NCBI GenBank assembly: GCA_963966185.1
Contig: CAWZYM010000350.1
Location: 1 to 64,000 of the forward strand
Reading direction: 5' to 3'
DNA: 64,000 nucleotides
Origin: Rhabditoides inermis
Taxonomy: Eukaryota > Nematoda > Chromadorea > Rhabditida > Rhabditidae
The notes beneath the pieces were generated by a model that made no database searches, was not told the DNA's origin, and saw only the letters and a program-made list of their open reading frames with translations. Both the position numbers and the translations under genes were made by a program. This document shows, in pieces, positions 52,301-62,027 of this stretch. Each line of letters starts with the position of its first letter. Position 1 is the first letter of the stretch.

Positions 52301-52739
52301 CGACCACCCTAACCACAAGGCCACAGAGATAGGTTTAATGCGATTCTTTGAATGGCGTGAGATATGCGGACGCACACGTGTCTGTGCTTTCGGCTGCCGA
52401 AACATTCGCGCCGAAAAGAAGAGTTTTCGGCGCAATGTTTTGGCGCCATGCCCGGCACTGATCTCGCAAGAAACGTGTCCAATAAACCAACTTGTGAGTA
52501 TGAACTCTGTGAAGAATCTTCTCGGGTACAGAGTCGGAGTCGGGTCGCGTGGAAAGCGGGGTGTTCTGGTTTCAGGCAAAACAACTTGTGAAGATCTACA
52601 ACGTGTGTTTGTTATGCGGCAAAATTTTTTGATAGCAGCCGGAATCGAGCTCGCGCCTGGCAAACAATCATCGACCACCCTAACCACAAGGCCACAGAGA
52701 TAGGTTGAATGCGATTCTTCGAATGGCGTGAGATATGCG
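46310..52739. repeat. 371-bp satellite array, block 3 (about 17 monomers)
   Basis: Monomer phase marks lie at 46373, 46737, 47108, 47480, 47853, 48224, 48595, 48966, about 49348, 49719, 50090, about 50472, 50843, 51214, 51585, about 51967, 52338 and 52709 (truncated by the transposon). The monomer at 46373 lost GGCCAC at its end. From 47.8 kb onward monomers differ more from those of block 1 (AAAAGAAGAG, AATAACAG, CTCAGGTAC). A distinct 382-bp subtype carries ACAATAAGAGTTTTCGGAG and GATATGCTGACG. The tRNA-like A and B boxes are kept in almost all copies. Confidence 0.95.
48595..52337. repeat. Three-monomer (1,124-bp) higher-order repeat, three copies
   Basis: Monomers at 48595, 48966 and 49348 recur at 49719, 50090 and 50472 (offset 1,124 bp) and again at 51214, 51585 and 51967 (offset 2,619 bp from the first). 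Each trimer holds a monomer with GTGAGTATAAAATTTG, one with CTTCTCAGGTAC, and the diverged 382-bp monomer. The monomer at 48224 also recurs at 50843. Confidence 0.8.
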
Positions 52740-53039
52740 CACAGGCAGTTACCCGCCGTTCATCTGTGGAAGTGGGCGGAGCTGCGAAAAAAGGGCGGGG
52801 CTTTCTCTGCGAAGGTGCGCTTTTCAAACGGGAATTTTAATTTTCGGCTAGTTTGATATTTGTGTTTATTTATTGTTATGGTGTTTCCAGGAAACAATTT
52901 GTTATTTTTCGAGCGTATGTTTATGAAATCGAATATGCTCTTTCATTGTGTGATACTCATATTCCATATTACTTGATTATTACTGCTAAACATCAGTTTT
53001 CGGTAAAATTTCGAAAATGTGATTCATTTTTAACACGTT

Positions 53040-53490
53040 GTAAAAAGTTTTGTATAATCTCGTCTCCTGTTTTGTGAGCGTACTTCTATGTAATTGACCT
53101 TCCTCTTTCACCCTATTATACTCGCACATTCTTGCGCATCTTCGTTCGCTCAAACATCGATTATTCTAGCAATTTTCGTTGCGCGCGCATGATTAGATGA
53201 GCTGCCAAAAGTTTTGTATAATCTCATCTGGTGTTTTGTAAGCGTACTTTCATGTAATCGACCCTCCTCTTTCACCTCATAATACTCGCACATACTCGCG
53301 CATTCCCCTTCGCACAAAACATTAAATATTCTGCCAATTTTTGTTGCGCGCGCATGACTGTACCAGCTGTAAAAAGTTGTATTGAATCTTAAAGGATGTT
53401 TTGTTAACGTACTTTCAATCTACCTTCCTCTTTCACCCTATTATACCCGCATATTGTTGCGCTTCCTCGTTTGCACAAAACATACTGTTT
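53040..53490 (+). repeat. 164-bp tandem repeat inside the transposon, about 2.8 copies (copy 1)
   Basis: Diverged units begin near AAAAGTTTTGTATAATCTCGTC at 53043, 53207 and 53372 (periods 164 and 165 bp). Each contains TTCCTCTTTCACC, ATTATACTCGCACAT or a variant, and a GTTGCGCGCGCATGA stretch. Subterminal tandem repeats are common in non-autonomous DNA transposons and may bind the transposase. The units are much more diverged from each other than the two transposon copies are, so they are older. Confidence 0.85.
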
Positions 53491-53748
53491 TACATGTTCG
53501 AACCTGTGTTCGTGTTCGTATTTTTCGCGCAGTGAATCATTTTGTCATTGATACTTTTGTCATCGTTTGTTTTCAGGTGAAATGAAATCAAACAAACGCT
53601 GCTGCGGCAGAAAAGGCCGCAAAAGCCTCTGCGGCTGCGACGGCGACTCGCCAGGAGGGTGCTGTTCTTCCGGCAGCTGACGGCGTTCGTGGAGGTTAGC
53701 TTTTTCTTATGTCATGAGGTGGGTGGGGGCTCTGTCACATGGCCGCTT

Positions 53749-54110
53749 ATGATGGGCACTCGCAGTCTCCTGACGAAGACTGGTAGGGTGGCAGAAGAAC
53801 CATGTGTCTATTGTACATTTGATAACCATGCCTCATTTTTGCAGCGCTTCATGAACAGTTCTCACACAACTTTTCATATGAATACGATCGCCGTAGAGGT
53901 GAGTATTGATTGGTCATTGTTGAATTGATTGATTGATTGCAGGTGGGAGTGCAGCAGGGAGATCATCACAGGCCGCTTTTTCTCCTGCAACCGCCTCCGC
54001 CGCAACGACAACAACCTCGATGCACACCTCTTCCCCCTTGTGTGAACAATATTTTTCTAACAAGATGTGTTGTTGCTGTTGTTTATGTCTTGTTGAGATC
54101 ATTTTGTTGA
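53749..54110 (+). CDS. Hypothetical two-exon reading frame inside the transposon (copy 1)
   Basis: An open frame from ATG at 53749 runs to a good 5' splice site GAG/GTGAGT (intron 53899-53942, 44 bp, ending TTGATTGCAG). It continues in phase to TGA at 54108-54110, giving 105 codons. AATAAA at 54110-54115 overlaps the stop and could be the poly(A) signal. Exon 1 has a CVYC pair; exon 2 is rich in Pro and Gln and has a hydrophobic VVAVVYVLL end. An Ala-rich open stretch upstream (53590-53695), between TTTTCAG and GAG/GTTAGC, may be a further exon. I recognise no family. It may be a captured host gene fragment or chance. Confidence 0.25.
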
Positions 54111-54266
54111 ATAAACATTGTGCTTATAACGTTTACTTGATTGGAATGTACGAGCTAATGCGTTAATGAATCGCTGAAAAACATAGCAAACCCGGTATGT
54201 ATCAATCGCTGCGCGCGTCTTGGGTATATCTACCGCACTCGAAAGCTCTCCCGCAACTAGCCCTTG

Positions 54267-54340
54267 TGGTATTGTGGATAGCATGCGCGCCTGCTGATGT
54301 GGCTATCCCGGGTTCAATCCCCACAGCAGCCGCATGTTTT
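54267..54340 (+). ncRNA. tRNA-like Pol III module inside the transposon (copy 1)
   Basis: A box TGGTATTGTGG (54267-54277), 33 bp of spacing, B box GGTTCAATCCC (54311-54321), then TTTT (54337-54340) 15 bp later. A D stem (GTAT/ATGC) can form; the T stem pairs only in part and the acceptor stem does not pair, so a functional tRNA is unlikely. The A box shares the TGGY..TGTGG form of the 371-bp monomer module, which suggests the same tRNA family as the source. It lies 52 bp from the right transposon end. Confidence 0.5.
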
Positions 54341-54392
54341 GCGTAATTCCTCATGTGATTTCAGCCCACTTTTCCACGGGTAACTGCCCGTG

Positions 54393-56267
54393 TGCGGAAG
54401 CACACATGTCTGTGCTTTCTGTGCTTTCAGCTGCCGAAACATTCGCGCCGAAAAGAAGAGTTTTCGGCGCAATGTTTCGGCGCCATGCCCGGCATTGATA
54501 TCGCGTGAAACGTGTCCAATAAAACAACTTGTGAGGATGAACTTTGTGAAAAATCTTCTCGGGTACAAGGTGGAAGTCGGGCGTGGAAAGCGGGGTGTTC
54601 TGGTTTCAGGCAGAACAACTTGTGAACATCTACAAAGTGTGTTTGTAATGCGGCAAAAATTTTTGATAGCAGCCGGAATCGAGCCCGCGTCTGGCAAACA
54701 ATCATCGACCACCCTAACCACAAGGCCACAGAGATAGGTTGAATGCGATTCGTCGAATGGCGTGAGATATGCGGACGCACACGTGTCTGTGCTTTCAGCT
54801 GCCGAAACATTCGCGCCGAAAAGAAGAGTTTTCAGCGCAATGTTTTGGCGCCATGCCCGGCCTTGATCTCGCGTGAAACGTGTCCAATAAAACAACTTGT
54901 GATGATGAACTTTGTGAAGAATCTTCTCGGGTACAGAGTGGGAGTCGGGTCGCGTGGAAAGCGGAGTGTTCTGGTTTCAGGCAAAACAACTTGTGAACAT
55001 CTACAACGTGTGCTTGTTATGCGGCAAAAAATTGATAGCAGCCGGAATCGAGCCCGGCGTCTGGCAAACAATCATCGACCACCCTAATCACAAGGCCACA
55101 GAGATAGGTTGAATGCGATTCTTCGAATGGCGTGAGATATGCGGACGCACACGTGTCTGTGCTTTCGGCTGCCGAAACATTCGCACCGAAAATAAGAGTT
55201 TTCGGCGCAATGTTTCGGCGCCATGCCCGGCATTGATCTCGCGTGAAACGTGTCCAATAAAACAACTTGTGATGATGAACTTTGTGAAGAATCTTCTCGG
55301 GTACAGAGTGGGAGTCGGGTCGCGTGGAAAGCGGGGTGTTCTGGTTTCAGGCAAAACAACTTGTGAACATCTACAACGTGTGCTTGTTATGCGGCAAAAA
55401 ATTTTGATGGCAGCCGGAATCGAGCCCGCGCCTGGCAAACAATTATCGACCACCCTAGCCACAAGGCCAGAGAGACAATAAGAGTTTTCGGAGAATGTGA
55501 TTTTTCGAATGACGTGAGATATGCTGACGCACACGTGTCTGTGCTTTCGGCTGCCGAAACATTCGCGCCGAAAATAAGAGTTTTCGGCGCAATGTTTCGG
55601 CGCCATGCCCGGCACTGATCTCGCAAGAAACGTGTCCAATAAACCAACTTGTGAGTATGAACTCTGTGAAGAATCTTCTCGGGTACAGAGTGGGAGTCGG
55701 GTCGCGTGAAAAGCGGGGTGTTCTGGTTTCAGGCAAAACAACTTGTTAAGATCTACAAAGTGTGTTTGTTATGCGGCAAAATTTTTTGATAGCAGCCGGA
55801 ATCGAGCCCGCGTCTGGCAAACAATCATCGACCACCCTAACCACAAGGCCACAGAGATAGGTTTAATGCGATTCTTTGAATGGCGTGAGATATGCGGACG
55901 CACACGTGTCTGTGCTTTCGGCTGCCGAAACATTCGCGCCGAAAAGAAGAGTTTTCGGCGCAATGTTTTGGCGCCATGCCCGGCACTGATCTCGCAAGAA
56001 ACGTGTCCAATAAACCAACTTGTGAGTATGAACTCTGTGAAGAATCTTCTCGGGTACAGAGTCGGAGTCGGGTCGCGTGGAAAGCGGGGTGTTCTGGTTT
56101 CAGGCAAAACAACTTGTGAAGATCTACAACGTGTGTTTGTTATGCGGCAAAATTTTTTGATAGCAGCCGGAATCGAGCTCGCGCCTGGCAAACAATCATC
56201 GACCACCCTAACCACAAGGCCACAGAGATAGGTTGAATGCGATTCTTCGAATGGCGTGAGATATGCG
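54393..56267. repeat. 371-bp satellite array between the two transposon copies (about 5 monomers)
   Basis: Resumes within the monomer split by the transposon; the first stretch carries a small duplication (CTGTGCTTTCTGTGCTTTCAG). Phase marks lie at 54743, 55113, about 55495, 55866 and 56237. The monomer at 54743 has an extra G in GAGCCCGGCGTC. The stretch 55369-56267 repeats 51841-52739. Confidence 0.93.
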
Positions 56268-56567
56268 CACAGGCAGTTACCCGCCGTTCATCTGTGGAAG
56301 TGGGCGGAGCTGCGAAAAAAGGGCGGGGCTTTCTCTGCGAAGGTGCGCTTTTCAAACGGGAATTTTAATTTTCGGCTAGTTTGATATTTGTGTTTATTTA
56401 TTGTTATGGTGTTTCCAGGAAACAATTTGTTATTTTTCGAGCGTATGTTTATGAAATCGAATATGCTCTTTCATTGTGTGATACTCATATTCCATATTAC
56501 TTGATTATTACTGCTAAACATCAGTTTTCGGTAAAATTTCGAAAATGTGATTCATTTTTAACACGTT

Positions 56568-57018
56568 GTAAAAAGTTTTGTATAATCTCGTCTCCTGTTT
56601 TGTGAGCGTACTTCTATGTAATTGACCTTCCTCTTTCACCCTATTATACTCGCACATTCTTGCGCATCTTCGTTCGCTCAAACATCGATTATTCTAGCAA
56701 TTTTCGTTGCGCGCGCATGATTAGATGAGCTGCCAAAAGTTTTGTATAATCTCATCTGGTGTTTTGTAAGCGTACTTTCATGTAATCGACCCTCCTCTTT
56801 CACCTCATAATACTCGCACATACTCGCGCATTCCCCTTCGCACAAAACATTAAATATTCTGCCAATTTTTGTTGCGCGCGCATGACTGTACCAGCTGTAA
56901 AAAGTTGTATTGAATCTTAAAGGATGTTTTGTTAACGTACTTTCAATCTACCTTCCTCTTTCACCCTATTATACCCGCATATTGTTGCGCTTCCTCGTTT
57001 GCACAAAACATACTGTTT
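56568..57018 (+). repeat. 164-bp tandem repeat inside the transposon (copy 2)
   Basis: Same three diverged units as at 53040-53490, shifted by 3,528 bp (unit starts near 56571, 56735 and 56900). Confidence 0.85.
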
Positions 57019-57276
57019 TACATGTTCGAACCTGTGTTCGTGTTCGTATTTTTCGCGCAGTGAATCATTTTGTCATTGATACTTTTGTCATCGTTTGTTT
57101 TCAGGTGAAATGAAATCAAACAAACGCTGCTGCGGCAGAAAAGGCCGCAAAAGCCTCTGCGGCTGCGACGGCGACTCGCCAGGAGGGTGCTGTTCTTCCG
57201 GCAGCTGACGGCGTTCGTGGAGGTTAGCTTTTTCTTATGTCATGAGGTGGGTGGGGGCTCTGTCACATGGCCGCTT

Positions 57277-57638
57277 ATGATGGGCACTCGCAGTCTCCTG
57301 ACGAAGACTGGTAGGGTGGCAGAAGAACCATGTGTCTATTGTACATTTGATAACCATGCCTCATTTTTGCAGCGCTTCATGAACAGTTCTCACACAACTT
57401 TTCATATGAATACGATCGCCGTAGAGGTGAGTATTGATTGGTCATTGTTGAATTGATTGATTGATTGCAGGTGGGAGTGCAGCAGGGAGATCATCACAGG
57501 CCGCTTTTTCTCCTGCAACCGCCTCCGCCGCAACGACAACAACCTCGATGCACACCTCTTCCCCCTTGTGTGAACAATATTTTTCTAACAAGATGTGTTG
57601 TTGCTGTTGTTTATGTCTTGTTGAGATCATTTTGTTGA
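57277..57638 (+). CDS. Hypothetical two-exon reading frame inside the transposon (copy 2)
   Basis: Copy of the frame at 53749-54110, with a candidate intron at 57427-57470 (44 bp) and AATAAA at 57638-57643. The frame and both splice sites are unchanged in this copy. Because the whole block is nearly identical, this preservation is no evidence of selection. Confidence 0.22.
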
Positions 57639-57794
57639 ATAAACATTGTGCTTATAACGTTTACTTGATTGGAATGTACGAGCTAATGCGTTAATGAATC
57701 GCTGAAAAACATAGCAAACCCGGTATGTATCAATCGCTGCGCGCGTCTTGGGTATATCTACCGCACTCGAAAGCTCTCCCGCAACTAGCCCTTG

Positions 57795-57868
57795 TGGTAT
57801 TGTGGATAGCATGCGCGCCTGCTGATGTGGCTATCCCGGGTTCAATCCCCACAGCAGCCGCATGTTTT
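57795..57868 (+). ncRNA. tRNA-like Pol III module inside the transposon (copy 2)
   Basis: Same A box (57795-57805), B box (57839-57849) and TTTT (57865-57868) as in copy 1. Confidence 0.5.
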
Positions 57869-57920
57869 GCGTAATTCCTCATGTGATTTCAGCCCACTTT
57901 TCCACGGGTAACTGCCCGTG

Positions 57921-59517
57921 TGCGGAAGCACACATGTCTGTGCTTTCTGTGCTTTCAGCTGCCGAAACATTCGCGCCGAAAAGAAGAGTTTTCGGCGCAA
58001 TGTTTCGGCGCCATGCCCGGCATTGATATCGCGTGAAACGTGTCCAATAAAACAACTTGTGAGGATGAACTTTGTGAAAAATCTTCTCGGGTACAAGGTG
58101 GAAGTCGGGCGTGGAAAGCGGGGTGTTCTGGTTTCAGGCAGAACAACTTGTGAACATCTACAAAGTGTGTTTGTAATGCGGCAAAAATTTTTGATAGCAG
58201 CCGGAATCGAGCCCGCGTCTGGCAAACAATCATCGACCACCCTAACCACAAGGCCACAGAGATAGGTTGAATGCGATTCGTCGAATGGCGTGAGATATGC
58301 GGACGCACACGTGTCTGTGCTTTCAGCTGCCGAAACATTCGCGCCGAAAAGAAGAGTTTTCAGCGCAATGTTTTGGCGCCATGCCCGGCCTTGATCTCGC
58401 GTGAAACGTGTCCAATAAAACAACTTGTGATGATGAACTTTGTGAAGAATCTTCTCGGGTACAGAGTGGGAGTCGGGTCGCGTGGAAAGCGGAGTGTTCT
58501 GGTTTCAGGCAAAACAACTTGTGAACATCTACAACGTGTGCTTGTTATGCGGCAAAAAATTGATAGCAGCCGGAATCGAGCCCGGCGTCTGGCAAACAAT
58601 CATCGACCACCCTAATCACAAGGCCACAGAGATAGGTTGAATGCGATTCTTCGAATGGCGTGAGATATGCGGACGCACACGTGTCTGTGCTTTCGGCTGC
58701 CGAAACATTCGCACCGAAAATAAGAGTTTTCGGCGCAATGTTTCGGCGCCATGCCCGGCACTGATCTCGCGTGAAACGTTTCTAATAATACAACTTGTGA
58801 GGATGAACTTTGTGAAGATTCTCGGGTACAAGGTGGAAATCGGGTCGCGTGGAAAGCGGGGTGTTCTGGTTTCAAGCAAAACAACTTGTGAACATCTACA
58901 ACGTGTGCTTGTCATGCGGCAAAAAAATTGATGGCAGCCGGAATCGAGCCCGCGCCTGGCAAACAATCATCGACCACCCTAGCCACAAGGCCAGAGAGAC
59001 AGGTTGAATGTGATTTTTCGAATGACGTGAGATATGCGGACGCACACGTGTCTGTGCTTTCGGCTGCCGAAACATTCGCGCCGAAAATAAGAGTTTTCGG
59101 CGCAATGTTTCGGCGCCATGCCCGGCACTGATCTCGCGTGAAACGTTTCTAATAATACAACTTGTGAGGATGAACTTTGTGAAGAATCTTTTCGGGTACA
59201 GAGTGGAAGTCGGGTCGCGTGGAAAGCGGGGTGTTCTGGTTTCAGGCAAAACAACTTGTGAACATCTACAACGTGTGCTTGTTATGCGGCAAAAAAAAAA
59301 TTGATGGCAGCCGGAATCGAGCCCGCGTCTGGCAAACGATCATCGACCACCCTAGCCACAAGTCCAGAGAGACAGGATGAATGCGATTCTTCGAATGGCG
59401 TGAAATATGCGGACGCACACGTGTCTGTGCTTTCGGCTGCCGAAACATTCGCGCTGAAAATAAAAGTTTTCGGTGCAATGTTTCGGCGCCATGCCCGGCA
59501 CTGATCTCGCGTGAAAT
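57921..59517. repeat. Right edge of the 371-bp satellite array (about 4 diverged monomers)
   Basis: Phase marks are at 58271, 58641, about 59012 and about 59385. The last monomers are the most diverged of the window (GAAACGTTTCTAATAATACAAC, GGTGGAAATCGGG, CCCTAGCCACAAG, GCGCTGAAAATAAAAG). The array stops within a monomer at GATCTCGCGTGAAA (59517). Both tRNA-like boxes can still be read in the monomers ending near 58960 and 59330. Greater divergence at an array edge is expected when unequal exchange homogenises the middle. Confidence 0.92.
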
Positions 59518-59683
59518 AATCGTTCCACTGTGAAGGTCTTGCTAATTTTTGACTATGATATGTTTTGACTATGATATGACTTTGTGAGTATTTCAAAGAG
59601 CCATTGGCAAAGAGAAGGTGCTTTAATAAGAAACACTATGAAATATGATATATGAACTGATAAATATATCATATACGAATTAT

Positions 59684-60040
59684 GTTACTTACTTACTTGA
59701 TTACTTGAATTATCCGATTCGCTCAAGGAAGCGCGGATCCCATCTTCCTCCAGGTAGTTCGGTCTCGCGCGGACGTTGCCCATGCCGTGCCGTTTACCAT
59801 ATTGAACTCTGAACTGTCTCGAAAATGTTCGGATAGAATATATCCAGCGGGTAGGTGGTCTCCGAGTGTCTGTTTGACGTGGCGTGGGTACCACTCAGTG
59901 ACGGCACGTGTCCATCGTCCATCGTCCCTCCTGATGCCCGTCCCATCGATGTTTGCCCTGGCGCATGTATGTACCGCAGCGGATCCTTCAGCTTTGATCG
60001 TCTCCTCATCTCCTCGCTGCTCATGCCCTCATGTTTCACA
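59684..60040 (-). pseudogene. Degenerate 3' end of an RTE-type LINE
   Basis: On the minus strand three short stretches in different frames recall the C-terminal end of RTE-clade reverse transcriptases: EEMRRRSKLKDPLRYIHA (about 60023-59970), RWTRAVTEWYPRHVKQTL (about 59914-59861), RRPPTRWIYSIR (about 59860-59825) and SARDRTTWRKMGSALP followed by a stop (about 59775-59728). The order is right but frameshifts separate them, so the copy is dead. A TAAG/TAATC tandem tail (59710-59684 on the minus strand) follows the stop, as RTE elements often end in short tandem repeats. The 5' boundary is unclear and may extend toward 60300. Confidence 0.6.
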
Positions 60041-60700
60041 ATAGTAAAATAAGGAACGCGGCCGTCTTGACGTACACCCATTTTGCGAATGTCATGAGTA
60101 GAGCGGACTCTGCTATCAGATGAGCCCGCGCCAGAATGCCGAAAGCGGAAGATGGACGCTCGGGCCATGGCTGCTATGACACATACCGTGAACACTGCCG
60201 ATGAGAGAGACGTCTGAAGAGAAGTGGTTACGTGTTTCATGAAGTGTTCAGGAATGTTCCGAAAGACTGTTGTGTTTATGCACTTTTCACACATTCACTC
60301 ACAACAAACACTAGCACGGCACAGAGGATATCCCATACATCGGAGCTGAACGTTATCGTGTAGTCGCTATGAGAAGTCATTCTGAAAGGTGTCTTCATTG
60401 AAAACATATCAATGCGAATCCGCGAGAGAACAAGCAATCGACATGAAGCTTACCCCACACAACTAAATTGGCAAAACAAACACAGCAAAACAGCATCTTT
60501 GCAGACGCTTCCATTGGCGGCACTGGGTGATTAGGTAAGTTAACTGACTATGTGTTTGCTGGTTAGCTGGCGACTCTCACCGTGCAGCCTCGCCTGAGGG
60601 CATCGGGAGTCGCCTGAAGGTCTAAAGATACGGCGGAACATCGGAGGCACGCGATCAATCTAGACTCGAAAGTGAGCGCCGCCGGTTGCGTTTGAAGGTC
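60041..60700. other. Non-coding stretch next to the satellite, nothing recognised
   Basis: Apart from a possible continuation of the RTE remnant up to about 60300, I see no gene, repeat or RNA. An open minus-strand frame of 85 codons spans 60563-60820, but it crosses the plus-strand TATA promoter region and resembles no family. Confidence 0.5.
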
Positions 60701-60705
60701 ACTCG

Positions 60706-60713
60706 TATAAATA
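60706..60713 (+). promoter_or_regulatory. Candidate TATA box (TATAAATA)
   Basis: TATAAATA sits in a GC-rich context, 113 bp upstream of an ATG (60819) preceded by AAATAAAC. About 30 bp downstream lies CTTGCAAGCAATGCG, where a start site would be expected. There is no direct evidence of transcription. Confidence 0.4.
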
Positions 60714-60818
60714 CCCCCGCTCCCGCTTGCAAGCAATGCGCGCCGGGTTTGCCTGGTTTTGAGGCCACGCCCACCGCCGGGAAAGAGGCTAGTTTCCAGG
60801 GCTCGCTGCGAAATAAAC

Positions 60819-61034
60819 ATGAGCGCGCTTCAAAGAGAAGAGGAACTACTGTGTGCTTCATATGATGATGATTGTGTTGCCCTAGAAAACAATTCCCATT
60901 TGTTGCCAGTTTCGAAGATTCGTAGACTGAAGTCAACATTCGATGCTTTCTGTATCATTTTACACTTTTTTTCTCATACCGTATGCCATTGCTCATTTGC
61001 TGTATTGAACTGTTTCTCCAAATGTACACTTTAA
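60819..61034 (+). CDS. Hypothetical short protein or first exon
   Basis: Starting at the ATG downstream of the TATA box, the frame gives 71 codons. The first part is polar and acidic (REEELL, YDDDC); the last part, from about residue 45, is hydrophobic and Cys/His-rich (FCIILHFFSHTVCHC). A 5' splice site such as ATTC/GTAGAC (about 60925) could end the coding part earlier, with the hydrophobic tail then being intron. I recognise no family. Possible downstream exons are at 61283 and 61745. Confidence 0.3.
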   Translation: MSALQREEELLCASYDDDCVALENNSHLLPVSKIRRLKSTFDAFCIILHFFSHTVCHCSFAVLNCFSKCTL

Positions 61035-61282
61035 TGAACTTATTAACGTATAGCCATCTATTTGATTTTTCAACAAAAACATTACCGCATAAACACACTG
61101 AAGTTTTTTGCACTTTGTTTCTGGTACGAGTGACACTCGTACTCACTCGTATTGTGCTGGAGCACGCGACCAGGTACTCCAAGGTTGCGGACGGAACCGA
61201 CAACCAGCCCGCCGCCGGACAGCACTTCGGAGGAGAGGTGCGGCAATGAAAGCGGTCATGATATGATTGCGTGTGTTGTAGT

Positions 61283-61410
61283 ACGTCGCCCGTGGCTGTG
61301 GCTGGAGAGGGAGCTGGACTGAACGACCTCAAGGCTGATCCCGCACGGGCCGTTGTCGCGCAGATGGTCGACGCGGCCGCCAATCCGATGCCGGACTCGT
61401 CGGAGTCCAG
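61283..61410 (+). CDS. Candidate internal exon, Ala-rich
   Basis: Preceded by TGTTGTAG (3' splice site) and followed by TCCAG/GTTCGA. The open frame beginning TSPVAVAGEGAGLND is coding-like, rich in Ala, Asp and Val. A candidate 44-bp intron just upstream (61238-61281, GAG/GTGCGG) would join it to an open stretch reading VADGTDNQPAAGQHFGGE, but the phase of that join does not fit this frame, so the structure is unresolved. No family recognised. Confidence 0.3.
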
Positions 61411-61744
61411 GTTCGAAATACATTGAAAGACAGCCACGCAATAACAAACCATCAGTAATGGCATCTTTCGGAAGCATTGTCCACGTTTAATTCAAACAAA
61501 TCTCGTTGCGCTCATCCCTCTGTTTCGGAATCAATCTGGATTACGAGAGGCACGGATCGGGATTCGAATTAGCATATGCGCGCACCGCCGCGACCCGACG
61601 CGACTCGACAATTAGCATACACTCAGCCCACTCATAGCTGTCACGTTAGAAGCGCGCACGTGTACACGCGCCGTGCAGTTTTCTCGTTTGTTATCGTTTG
61701 TTGTGATATTTATCGACGATTAGTAATGATTATGATTTGTGCAG

Positions 61745-61823
61745 GATTCGCGTTTCGACACTGCCACGCCATATCTGTCTCCGGAGGATCAAGCGACGAT
61801 TCGGTCGCCTTTCCCACTCCGAG
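61745..61823 (+). CDS. Candidate internal exon
   Basis: A 79-bp open stretch lies between GATTTGTGCAG (3' splice site) and CCGAG/GTGCGC (5' splice site). The most protein-like frame reads DSRFDTATPYLSPEDQATI; another frame is also open. It may belong to the same gene as the 61283-61410 exon. Product unknown. Confidence 0.3.
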
Positions 61824-61830
61824 GTGCGCG

Positions 61831-61890
61831 TCTTTCTCCCTCTCCCTCTATCTCTATCTCTCTCTCCATCGCTCAATCTTTCTTTCTTTG
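61831..61890 (+). repeat. Pyrimidine-rich low-complexity tract
   Basis: A run of TCTC, CCTC and TTTC motifs just downstream of the candidate exon at 61745, consistent with intronic or intergenic low-complexity DNA. Confidence 0.7.
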
Positions 61891-62027
61891 GGTGACGCGC
61901 CACGTGCATACTGCAGCTACCTTGCAAAGATCAATAATCAATCGATATCGAATCGATCTCGAATCAAGTAGCACTTTTCCATTTTTTTTCATCACGGCGG
62001 TCGGTCGGATGCTTTTCTTGCTCCATC

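Larger units (their letters stand above)
52740..54392. mobile_element. 1,653-bp TIR DNA transposon, non-autonomous (copy 1)
   Basis: The ends are CACAGGCAGTTACCCG (52740-52755) and its near complement CGGGTAACTGCCCGTG (54377-54392), 15 of 16 matching. Imperfect complementarity continues inward (AAGTGGGC against GCCCACTT). It is flanked by TGCG on both sides (52736-52739, 54393-54396), and removing it restores a normal monomer (GATATGCG joined to GAAGCACAC). The 4-bp target-site duplication and CAC start fit superfamilies such as CMC/Chapaev, Sola or Academ, but no transposase is present, so the family is undecided. Inside are a 164-bp tandem repeat, a possible spliced reading frame and a tRNA-like module. 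Confidence 0.8.
56268..57920. mobile_element. 1,653-bp TIR DNA transposon, non-autonomous (copy 2)
   Basis: Same element 3,528 bp downstream, with TIRs at 56268-56283 and 57905-57920 and TGCG on both sides (56264-56267, 57921-57924). I saw no difference from copy 1. Its flanks are also the same as those of copy 1, which shows it was copied as part of the surrounding array and did not transpose here. Confidence 0.8.
51841..58760. repeat. Tandem segmental duplication, period 3,528 bp
   Basis: The stretch 51841-55232 (3,392 bp) recurs at 55369-58760 with no difference that I could find. The flanking bases differ at once (51840 G against 55368 C; 55233 T against 58761 C). Each copy contains the same array segment and the same inserted transposon. 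The second transposon therefore arose by unequal exchange between monomers, not by a second insertion. The apparent identity of non-satellite sequence implies a very recent event, or an assembly duplication. Confidence 0.9.

Noticed and set aside
54267..54340. Functional tRNA gene
   Set aside because: A and B boxes and terminator are good, but the seven-base acceptor strands do not pair and the anticodon stem is poor. The same holds for the modules in the two satellites.
52740..57920. Two independent insertions of the TIR transposon
   Set aside because: Both copies have the same target-site duplication and identical flanking monomers at a constant 3,528-bp shift, so one insertion followed by tandem duplication is sufficient.
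59794..60294. 166-codon minus-strand open frame as a host gene
   Set aside because: Its last two thirds overlap RTE-like stretches read in mixed frames, so it is best explained as part of a decayed retrotransposon.
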